From JAZGHN01 sp964496725 (lineage in GTDB: Bacteria > Chloroflexota > Dehalococcoidia > Dehalococcoidales > E44-bin46): a stretch of DNA of 9,002 bases. The notes beneath the pieces were generated by a model. The model made no database searches, had not been told where the DNA came from, and saw only the letters and a list, made by a program, of their open reading frames with translations. Within the stretch, counting starts at the first letter, position 1. Every line of letters begins with the position of its first letter. Shown in pieces: positions 1 to 6,392 of the stretch. A program made the translations under genes and the position numbers. The DNA is taken from assembly GCA_964496725.1 (NCBI GenBank), contig CAZCAS010000050.1, positions 1 to 9,002 on the forward strand, given 5' to 3'.

Positions 1-240
1 GCCGATATCCTACTGGAGATGGACAGCGATGACGCCGCCGATATCCTGATGGAGATGGACAGCAATGACGCCGCCGATATCCTGATGGAGATGGACAGCA
101 ATGACGCCGCTGCTATCATAGAGGAAATGGGTGCCGATGACGCTGCCGCCATCCTAGAGGAGACGGATGCCAATACCACAGGCGATATCCTAGAGGAGAT
201 GAATAGCGAAGCCGCCACCGATGTTATGGAGGAGCTAAGC
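1..240 (+). repeat. Tandem 36-bp coding repeat (12-residue units), about 6.7 copies visible
   Basis: Units start at 1, 37, 73, 109, 145, 181 and 217 (the last partial). Units 37-72 and 73-108 are identical over 36 bp. Unit 1-36 differs from them at three positions. Later units drift strongly while keeping the Ala/Ile/Leu/Glu pattern. Homogeneity rises toward the window start, so the array probably continues upstream. Because 36 is a multiple of three, copy-number change would lengthen or shorten the protein without breaking the frame. Confidence 0.93.
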
Positions 241-1569
241 ACGAGTAAGCTGAACCAGACCATACCAACGATGAGTGAAGAATCCTTAATTGAGCGGCTG
301 CCCGGGCTATCCCCCGACAAGCTATATTCCATTGATGCGGAGGTGCTCTTTGACTCACTGCCCAATGTCCCAACCGAACAACTGATAGGCGAGGAGCCAC
401 CCGAGCCACCAGCAGAGGCAACAGACCCAGTCGTGCTCTACACCACATCCAGCGGAGGCAGATATCTGGCAATTAGAACCTGGGCTGGAGAGTGGGTAGT
501 GGTAGTAGGAACACCCATACCCCTGGACAACCTAATGATAAAAACAAAAGACGCATTGACCAACGTCGAGACTACAGTAGAGATATCTGAAGAACAGCCA
601 AGGGAGGTGGCAGTAGGACTACCTGACGAGCAGATTGTCAGGGCTTACATCAAAATCACCTTTGAACGCGCCACTCCTGAAAATATAGAGGTAGGTCACA
701 TGACCTTCAAGGTAGAAAAAGAGTGGCTGGAAGAAAACTCCGTACACCCGTGGTCAGTGGCTCTGAGACGATATGACAAGGAGCTTGGCGAGTGGATTAC
801 CCTCCCCACCAAGAGGATAGAAGAAGATAGCTCATATGTCTACTACACCAGCCCAATCACCAAGTTCTCTATCTTTGCTATCTCAGGCAGCGAGGATATA
901 CCCCCAGTGAATTTCAAAGTGTCCAACCTCGCCATCAACCCCACTGCGGCCAAGATGGGCCAAGATGTCACTATCACTGCTGACGTTACCAACCTCACCG
1001 ATGAACCCGATATATATGTTGCCACCCTGTGGATTGATAACACAGTAGCAGCAGGACAAGATGTCTCCCTGCAACCCAATGAGACAAAAGCAGTGTCATT
1101 CACTGTAACACCAGATGCTGAAGGTAGTTATGACGTCAGATTAGACCGTCTTTTCGATAGCTTCAGCGTAGCCGGGGCAGTAGTTGAGGCACCAGCAGCC
1201 TTCACCGCCAGTGACCTGACCATAACTCCGGCTGAAGTCAACATTGGAGAAACGGCAACTATCAGTGTCCTCGTTACCAATACCGGCGAGCTCAGCGGAA
1301 GCTATGAGATAGCCCTTAAGGTAGATGGGGTAACGGTAGCTACCAAAGAGATAACCTTAGCCGGTGGTGCCAGTGAGAGGGTCACCTTCACCACGACCCG
1401 TGACGTTGCTGGAACTTACTCAGTGACCGTTGATGGCCTATCAGGAACATTTAAGGTCAAATTGGCACCTGCCAGAAAGATTAACTGGAGGCTAATCGCT
1501 ATTATAGCCGGAGTAACTGCCGCCATTGCTGGGCCATTGTGGGTCAGACGACGCCGAATGTTGGTTTAA
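1..1569 (+). CDS. Surface protein with MgtE_N-like helical repeats, PGF-pre-PGF-like domain, two CARDB domains and C-terminal anchor (5' partial)
   Basis: The frame is open from base 1, so the true start lies upstream; 522 codons are visible (residues counted from base 1). Residues 1-80 are 12-residue acidic repeats (consensus near DAADILEEMDSN), like helices of the MgtE cytoplasmic N domain. Residues 81-130 continue helical and Leu-rich, then comes a Pro/Glu linker (131-140). Residues 143-297 resemble the PGF-pre-PGF domain of archaeal and some bacterial surface proteins, with EWLEEN, LPT and the ending TKFSIFAISG. Two CARDB-like Ig-fold domains follow (about 304-390 and 400-487). A hydrophobic helix (495-513) and a terminal RRRR place the C terminus in the cytosol and the rest outside. 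No LPXTG or PGF-CTERM signal is seen. The next gene, 21 bp downstream, shares the CARDB and anchor design, so an operon is likely. Function is unknown; adhesion or a cell-surface layer role is inference. Confidence 0.85.
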   Translation, partial: ADILLEMDSDDAADILMEMDSNDAADILMEMDSNDAAAIIEEMGADDAAAILEETDANTTGDILEEMNSEAATDVMEELSTSKLNQTIPTMSEESLIERLPGLSPDKLYSIDAEVLFDSLPNVPTEQLIGEEPPEPPAEATDPVVLYTTSSGGRYLAIRTWAGEWVVVVGTPIPLDNLMIKTKDALTNVETTVEISEEQPREVAVGLPDEQIVRAYIKITFERATPENIEVGHMTFKVEKEWLEENSVHPWSVALRRYDKELGEWITLPTKRIEEDSSYVYYTSPITKFSIFAISGSEDIPPVNFKVSNLAINPTAAKMGQDVTITADVTNLTDEPDIYVATLWIDNTVAAGQDVSLQPNETKAVSFTVTPDAEGSYDVRLDRLFDSFSVAGAVVEAPAAFTASDLTITPAEVNIGETATISVLVTNTGELSGSYEIALKVDGVTVATKEITLAGGASERVTFTTTRDVAGTYSVTVDGLSGTFKVKLAPARKINWRLIAIIAGVTAAIAGPLWVRRRRMLV

Positions 1570-1590
1570 ACTAGAAGGGCAACCAGAGCA

Positions 1591-3279
1591 ATGAGGCAAA
1601 GGATACTTAAGGGCAGCATGGTACGGCACCTACTAATTACGCTGATTGCGGTGCTCTGTCTAATCACTATCAGCCCCAGCCCGTTATTCGCCCTAGCCAT
1701 CGAAGACTATTTCACCCTCAACTATGACATAGAACTCGATAAGACCAATATCAGCGGCAGCGAGACCTTCTATGCCACAGTTGACGGCACTGCGACCTGC
1801 CATCAAAACCTGCCACTGGCAATACTGGGGGAGGTAACAGAGGGATACGTTACCTCCCGAATTGTAGCGGAACACCAAGAGACTGGCAATGTGGTAACCC
1901 TGAGGTCAAGCTACACCATCAATATAGACCCATTCCCTAACACAGCGGGCGAGAGCACTCATGCCAGCAAAACTGTATCCCTCAGTTTCCCCACTGGAAG
2001 CCAAGCCGGAACCTATAATGTAGAAGCCATAGTTATCACGGCTCAAGTCAACACAACTAAACTGGGATGGCTCCCAGTCACTACCTATTTGCCATCACCA
2101 CAATACATAGACACTGTCACCTATACCCCAGGAGGAGGCGGAGGCGGCGGCGGGGGCATACCAATTACGGCTGATAGCAAGCTATCCGACTACATAGATG
2201 ACAACGGCACATTCACTGAAGACCTCATCTTTGAATCTGACGACGGTATATGCCAAGTAACCATTGGTGAGGGCATAACAGGTCTCACCGAAGATGGAGA
2301 GCCGCTCAATGAGCTAACCATCGAAGAGATGGGAAATCCCCCAACCCCACCCCAGGATTCCGCTGTTATCGGCCTGACATATGAACTCGGGCCTGAGGGA
2401 GCCAGCTTCGACCCAGCAATAACCCTCACCTTCACCTATGACCCCACCCTCATCCCTGAAGGAGTCAGTGCAGAGAACCTACTTCTCGCCACATGGGATG
2501 AGAATGCTAATGAGTGGGTTGTCCTTGAGGGAAGCACTGTGGACGTAGCCAACCATACCATCAGCGCATCAGTGACTCACTTCAGCCTCTTCACGACCCT
2601 AGCCTATACGCACCCTGCCGCTTTTGAAGTCACTGACCTGACCATAACCCCCAACGAAGCCGATATTGGAGAAACTATATCCATAGTTGCCATTATTACC
2701 AATAACGGCGACCTAGCTGGCACTTATGAAATCACCCTAAAAATAAATGATGTAGAGGTTGAGACTAAACAGGTCGAGGTTGCCGGGGGTGCCCAACAGA
2801 GTGTAGCCTTCACCTTAACCAAGGATGCCCCTGGAACGTATACAGTAACCGTTAACGACTTATCAGGAACGTTTGAGGTTAAGCAACCACCAGCCCCAGC
2901 TGCTTTCAACACCAGTGAGCTGACGATATCTCCCACCGAGGTCGCCGCCGGAGAGAATGTAACTATCAGCATCAACGTTGCTAACAGCGGTGAACTCGCT
3001 GGCACTTATAAAGTCACCCTAAAAATAAATGACGTAGAGGCTGAGACTAAACAGGTCGAGGTTGCCGGGGGTGACAGCGAACTGGTCAGCTTCAGCATAA
3101 GCAGAGATACCCCCGGGGTTTATCAGGTAAATGTTGACGACCTATCTGGAACGTTTGAAGTCCAGACAGTAACCGAACCCGAGTCCAAATCCATTAACTG
3201 GCGGCTAATCGCTATTATAGGTGGGGTAACTGCCGCTGTTGCTGGGCCACTAACAATGAGGCGGCGAAAACTAGCCTAA
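1591..3279 (+). CDS. Secreted, membrane-anchored protein with beta-rich region and two CARDB domains
   Basis: This 562-residue protein starts with a signal peptide (about 1-36: basic start, hydrophobic 13-27, likely cleavage near LFALA). Residues 37-178 are a Thr/Ser-rich beta region with no family I recognise. A run of nine glycines (181-189, bases 2131-2157) forms a linker. Residues 256-337 look like the extracellular domain that ends in a VTHFSLF-type motif and often precedes CARDB or anchor segments. CARDB-like domains lie at about 343-430 and 437-525, then a membrane helix (536-554) and RRRK. The start at 1591 has GAAGGG 11 bp upstream; an ATG at 1618 has AAGGG 4 bp upstream and also leaves a good signal peptide, so the start is uncertain by nine codons. 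The upstream surface gene ends 21 bp before, suggesting co-transcription. The role is unknown; ligand binding or adhesion is inference from domain type. Confidence 0.85.
   Translation: MRQRILKGSMVRHLLITLIAVLCLITISPSPLFALAIEDYFTLNYDIELDKTNISGSETFYATVDGTATCHQNLPLAILGEVTEGYVTSRIVAEHQETGNVVTLRSSYTINIDPFPNTAGESTHASKTVSLSFPTGSQAGTYNVEAIVITAQVNTTKLGWLPVTTYLPSPQYIDTVTYTPGGGGGGGGGIPITADSKLSDYIDDNGTFTEDLIFESDDGICQVTIGEGITGLTEDGEPLNELTIEEMGNPPTPPQDSAVIGLTYELGPEGASFDPAITLTFTYDPTLIPEGVSAENLLLATWDENANEWVVLEGSTVDVANHTISASVTHFSLFTTLAYTHPAAFEVTDLTITPNEADIGETISIVAIITNNGDLAGTYEITLKINDVEVETKQVEVAGGAQQSVAFTLTKDAPGTYTVTVNDLSGTFEVKQPPAPAAFNTSELTISPTEVAAGENVTISINVANSGELAGTYKVTLKINDVEAETKQVEVAGGDSELVSFSISRDTPGVYQVNVDDLSGTFEVQTVTEPESKSINWRLIAIIGGVTAAVAGPLTMRRRKLA
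2716..3073 (+). repeat. Near-identical 76-bp direct repeat within adjacent CARDB domains (2716-2791 and 2998-3073)
   Basis: The two 76-bp blocks are 282 bp (94 codons) apart and match at 72 of 76 positions by eye. They encode the central strands of each CARDB domain, including the shared ETKQVEVAGG. The flanking parts of the same two domains are visibly much more diverged, so the similarity is a local patch rather than whole-domain. Confidence 0.85.
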
Positions 3280-3353
3280 TAACCAAATATTGACAGGAGT
3301 GTTTTTTCGTGATAGTTCTTGGGCAATTTCATCGCTTAATGGATTGATAGGTC

Positions 3354-3382
3354 TTGACAAATGTGTCCTTATAACTTATCCT
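3354..3382 (+). promoter_or_regulatory. Sigma70-type promoter for the small membrane protein gene
   Basis: TTGACA (3354-3359, six of six matches to the -35 consensus) is followed after 17 bp by TATCCT (3377-3382, four of six for -10). Transcription would start near 3389, about 20 nt before the GTG start. AAGG/AGGT at 3400-3404 serves as the ribosome binding site. Confidence 0.6.
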
Positions 3383-3409
3383 GATTTTAACTTGAAAGAA
3401 AGGTAGAGA

Positions 3410-3658
3410 GTGGTTAGCACTGTTACAGTAACTACTGTTACCACGATAGCAGCCTTAGGAGCCACGGGGATAATCACTGCCATAGGTATAGCTGCTGTAG
3501 CCAGTCTAATACTCTTTTTAGTCACCAAAGAGCTGGCCGGGGCTAGTCGTTCAGGCACTTCAATACGGATGGCTAAGTTCGCCAATGTAGGTATCTGGCC
3601 ACTAACTGCGGTGTTCGCTATTCTTATTGGAATAAAAATCTTCGGAATGCTCCATTAA
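3410..3658 (+). CDS. Small two-helix membrane protein, Val/Thr-rich N terminus (hypothetical)
   Basis: This 82-residue protein starts with GTG at 3410, with an AAGGT ribosome binding site about six bases upstream. The N terminus alternates Val and Thr (VSTVTVTTVTT), followed by a hydrophobic helix (about 16-38). A short polar stretch, KELAGASRSGTSIRM (about 40-54), carries three basic residues, and a second helix spans about 59-80. I recognise no family and no catalytic motif. It has its own promoter and its own terminator (3710-3741), so it looks like a real monocistronic gene rather than a chance reading frame. Its TAA stop overlaps the stop of the convergent CPBP protease gene within the palindrome TTAA (3655-3658). 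It could be a membrane partner of the neighbouring surface proteins, but only position supports that. Confidence 0.7.
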   Translation: MVSTVTVTTVTTIAALGATGIITAIGIAAVASLILFLVTKELAGASRSGTSIRMAKFANVGIWPLTAVFAILIGIKIFGMLH

Positions 3659-4392
3659 AAAATAAAGGGAGCTATTAAATACAAGGTTATATTAGTTAAG
3701 GCATGAGCCAGGGTCACTCCTAAAAGTGACCCTGTTTTTTTAACTACCCAAGCAAAGAACATGGCAACACCGAAGACAAAGATAATATCAACCCATGAAA
3801 GAAAACCTATGTGGAGAATAGCAAATAGCACGCTAACATAGATTATCCCGCCCCATCCCAATCTCTCCCACGCACTACGCTGGAGTATCCCACGGAAGAC
3901 AAACTCCTCCACAAAACCGGTGCATACGCCGAGCATCAATGCTGGCAGCCACATGTCAGCTAAAATAAACTTGGGTACTAAAGCCTCAGGCTTCAGGATA
4001 TGATACTCCGCAAGCCCAAAACCAAACCCAAGCAACCCCACCGCTAATTGAATGGGAACCGAGCGGAAGCTGAGCCCTATATCTCCCCTGCTATAACCCA
4101 AGACCCGCACCACTGCCACAGCCGCTATCAATAGCGGAACATAAATGACGGGATACCACAGCGCCTGGGGGATATTGATTAGAGGGATGCTCAGACTTAT
4201 TATCCTAGTTAAAGGCACCAATGCCAATGCTAAGACCAGCTGTCGCTGAGGCTTATCGGCAGTTCGGGCTGCACGGATTATCACCGTCACCATTATGACA
4301 ATATGAGCCACTATCCCCCATAGTGGCTGGAAGAAAACGGTAACCATCTCGGCAGCAGTAATCGCCAATAAGTAAACTATAACTTCGTTCAT
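3655..4392 (-). CDS. CPBP-family intramembrane metalloprotease (Abi/CAAX protease type)
   Basis: This 245-residue protein is largely hydrophobic, with roughly seven or eight membrane helices. It carries the three CPBP motifs: EEFVFR (Glu162, Glu163, Arg167), FAILH (Phe190 to His194) and HALTN (His230 to Asn234). In this family the Glu and His residues form the metal site, with the active site inside the membrane. Bacterial members have been linked to prenyl-protein processing, bacteriocin immunity or membrane-protein cleavage; the substrate here is unknown. The gene starts 21 bp after the site-2 protease stop. No Shine-Dalgarno is visible before its ATG, so translational coupling is plausible. 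The final codons contain the opposite-strand terminator, and its stop overlaps the convergent small gene by four bases. Confidence 0.88.
   Translation of the reverse strand: MNEVIVYLLAITAAEMVTVFFQPLWGIVAHIVIMVTVIIRAARTADKPQRQLVLALALVPLTRIISLSIPLINIPQALWYPVIYVPLLIAAVAVVRVLGYSRGDIGLSFRSVPIQLAVGLLGFGFGLAEYHILKPEALVPKFILADMWLPALMLGVCTGFVEEFVFRGILQRSAWERLGWGGIIYVSVLFAILHIGFLSWVDIIFVFGVAMFFAWVVKKTGSLLGVTLAHALTNITLYLIAPFIF
3710..3741 (+). terminator. Intrinsic terminator for the small gene, inside the convergent CPBP coding region
   Basis: A perfect 9-bp stem (AGGGTCACT at 3710-3718 with AGTGACCCT at 3725-3733) encloses a 6-nt loop, followed by G and seven T (3735-3741). The T run lies on the + side only, so it acts on transcription from the small gene, whose stop is 52 bp upstream. 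The same bases encode part of the C terminus of the CPBP protein on the other strand (around residues 219-229). Confidence 0.85.
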
Positions 4393-4413
4393 TACAGGTT
4401 GATATTAATTAAA

Positions 4414-5526
4414 CTACTTAATCCCCAGCTCAGAGCGGGTGTGAAGAAAACGTGCCAGGTCATCGCGGGCGATTAGCCCAATAACCCTCCCCTCATCCAC
4501 TACAGCCATCTGATTTACACCACTCTCATCCATCTGCTCTAATACACTCAGGACATCTTGACTGGGATGGGCTGCCCCTATCTTGCCAATAGGTGTCATT
4601 ACATCTTTTACCTGCACTGTATCCCACTCCGGGCGGGGAACAGACTTGATATTCCGCAGGGTCAAAACCCCCTGGGGGCCGCCAGCATCCGATACCATAA
4701 AAAGGTGGCATCCCCTAGGGAGGATATACTCCTGAACCAATTGGCTGATGGTGATATCTGACGGAATTACCGGACAGCTAACATTCATTACCTGAGCAGC
4801 AGTCAACCTCTCGAGGGTCTCGCGCCATTGAGCCTGACGATAGCTTGCTGAAGCAGCATTTCTTAAAAACCAGCCGATAAAAACCATCCACACACCACTA
4901 AACCAGCTCAGGTTATATGGATGCAGGAACACAATAGCAATGCCACCCCCGATAAAGGCGTAGCCTACCCCCACCCCTACTTGGGTAGCAATTCGGGTGG
5001 AGCGACTATAATCCCCGGTAAAGCGCCACACAGCGGAGCGGAAAAGACGCCCACCATCCAGGGGGAAACCTGGAATCAAATTGAATGCTGCCAAGGCAAA
5101 ATTCATAAGCGCCAGCCACTGAACCATTCTGGCTACTGGCATAGACATATCTGGATTTAAGAACGAGACCAAACTAAATACTCCCCCAATAGCCAAGCTG
5201 CAGAGGGGGCCAGCCGCTGCCATTTTCAACTCAGCGTTGGGGCGTTTTGCCTCCTTAGTCATCTGAGCAACACCGCCAAACAGAAAAAGGGTTATGCTCT
5301 TTACCGGGATGCCGTTTGCCCGGCCTACCAGACTATGAGCTAACTCATGGGCAACTACGGAACCAAAGAAGAGCAAACAGGCAGCTATACCAATAGCCCA
5401 CGCCAAAGGTGAATCCCAGAAGGGGGAGACCAGCAGGAAAGTTAGCAAGGCAAATATTATGAACCAGCTGTAATGGAGTCTGAGCTGTATGCCAAAGACC
5501 TTGCCTACATTAAAAGCACCATTCAT
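4414..5526 (-). CDS. Site-2 protease family (M50) zinc metalloprotease with two CBS domains
   Basis: This 370-residue protein begins with FGIQLRLHYSWF, typical of the S2P subgroup that carries a C-terminal CBS pair. The zinc motif HELAH is at 60-64, and the third zinc ligand is Asp157 in NLIPGFPLDGGRLFR (149-163). About six membrane helices span residues 18-222. A soluble tail holds two CBS domains (about 243-298 and 305-363; the second begins with VKDVMTP), which usually bind adenine nucleotides and regulate the attached activity. Site-2 proteases cut membrane-embedded substrates, often anti-sigma factors; no such partner is in the window. It lies 46 bp after thi4 and 21 bp before the CPBP gene on the same strand, so it probably shares the thi transcript. 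The AGGA before the ATG is very close (one base spacer), so initiation may be weak or coupled. Confidence 0.92.
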   Translation of the reverse strand: MNGAFNVGKVFGIQLRLHYSWFIIFALLTFLLVSPFWDSPLAWAIGIAACLLFFGSVVAHELAHSLVGRANGIPVKSITLFLFGGVAQMTKEAKRPNAELKMAAAGPLCSLAIGGVFSLVSFLNPDMSMPVARMVQWLALMNFALAAFNLIPGFPLDGGRLFRSAVWRFTGDYSRSTRIATQVGVGVGYAFIGGGIAIVFLHPYNLSWFSGVWMVFIGWFLRNAASASYRQAQWRETLERLTAAQVMNVSCPVIPSDITISQLVQEYILPRGCHLFMVSDAGGPQGVLTLRNIKSVPRPEWDTVQVKDVMTPIGKIGAAHPSQDVLSVLEQMDESGVNQMAVVDEGRVIGLIARDDLARFLHTRSELGIK

Positions 5527-5572
5527 ATCCTAACTGCTATCTTAGGCGCCAGAACAGGGAAAATCAACCCTG

Positions 5573-6367
5573 TCAGGAAGATACCTTCAGCCGCTCCAGT
5601 ATTTCCAGAGCAACCTCAGCCGCTCTCTTCCCCGAGAGAAGCATGCCGCCAAAGGTGGGGCCCATGCGAGGCAGACCATAAACAGCAGCCACCGCCATGC
5701 CGGCTACAACCAATCCGGGATAGACCTCTCCAGTATGCTCCACCACAGCATCCTCTGACTTCTCAATCCATAATGTTCCCTCTCCCGCCAGTGTGAGCAT
5801 ATCCCGTTGCTCCAGCTTCCTAGCCACGCAAGCATCGTGGCCGGTAGCATCAATAACCACCTTCGCCTCCAAAGGCACAGGGTCAAGGCAGGAAATCTCG
5901 CCGGGGACATGAACCACCGGACTCCAATTAACCACCACTCCCGCTACCCTGTTATCACGCACCACCACATCTTGCACAAGAGTCAACTGGAGAAACTTAA
6001 CCCCAGCATCACAGGCGACGCCAATAAGCTTAGAGCAGACATGGGGAGCATCAGCCACATAGAGACCAGTGCCAGCATGCTCGTAGGGTACATTCAGCTC
6101 ATCAAGGACCTCCTGCGATGGTGCTCTCAGGGTAAGTTTGTTCATAAAGTAGCCACCGACCCAGAAGCCACCACCAAGGTAGTTATTCCTCTCCACAATG
6201 AGCACCTTAGCCCCAGCTTTAGCAAGGTCTCTGCCCGCTATAAGTCCACTGGAGCCACCACCAATAATAACAACATCACTGTCAACATACTCCTCAAACT
6301 GGCGCGAAAAGCTACTAACGATTGCTTTAGTGACCTCTTTTTCTCTTACTGAGTGAAATAACGGCAT
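5573..6367 (-). CDS. thi4: Thi4-type thiazole synthase with Cys at the sulfur-donor position
   Basis: This 264-residue enzyme makes the ADP-thiazole precursor of thiamin from NAD and glycine. An FAD/NAD-binding fold is visible: GGGSSG at 36-41 and the acidic residue Glu59 at the end of the second strand. Family signatures follow: GGGFWVGGYFMNK (65-77), DATGHD (173-178) and PRMGPTFGGML (233-243). Cys160 in the segment SCLDP lines up without gaps with the plant segment SCMDP, whose Cys gives up its sulfur. Archaeal sulfide-dependent homologues have His there. The gene follows thiC by 25 bp, with a purine-rich GAGGGGG site before the ATG, and shares the thiC TPP-controlled transcript. Family assignment is firm. 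Whether sulfur comes from Cys160 or from free sulfide is not settled by sequence. Archaeal ribose-1,5-bisphosphate isomerase relatives are the main alternative label. Confidence 0.93.
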   Translation of the reverse strand: MPLFHSVREKEVTKAIVSSFSRQFEEYVDSDVVIIGGGSSGLIAGRDLAKAGAKVLIVERNNYLGGGFWVGGYFMNKLTLRAPSQEVLDELNVPYEHAGTGLYVADAPHVCSKLIGVACDAGVKFLQLTLVQDVVVRDNRVAGVVVNWSPVVHVPGEISCLDPVPLEAKVVIDATGHDACVARKLEQRDMLTLAGEGTLWIEKSEDAVVEHTGEVYPGLVVAGMAVAAVYGLPRMGPTFGGMLLSGKRAAEVALEILERLKVSS

Positions 6368-6392
6368 TTTTTAATTCCCCCTCTCTTTCAGA

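Noticed and set aside
2131..2157. GC-rich run of nine glycine codons as a phase-variable slippage site
   Set aside because: Codons are mixed GGA/GGC/GGG and any triplet slippage would keep the frame, so it is better seen as a flexible linker.
3290..3316. TTGACA followed by GATAGT as a second promoter after the surface genes
   Set aside because: Spacing is only 15 bp and the -10 is poor. The promoter at 3354-3382 is better placed and better spaced.
3417..3440. Inverted and direct GTTAC/GTAAC repeats at the start of the small gene
   Set aside because: They are explained by alternating Val and Thr codons, so no operator is claimed.
5554..5573. Hairpin ACAGGG / CCCTGT between thi4 and the site-2 protease gene
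   Set aside because: The stem is only 6 bp and neither strand has a T-run after it, so it is not a convincing terminator. It may be chance.
5807..6352. A 181-codon open frame on the + strand
   Set aside because: It lies wholly antisense to thi4, whose motifs are unmistakable. The translation has no domain, and there is no start signal.
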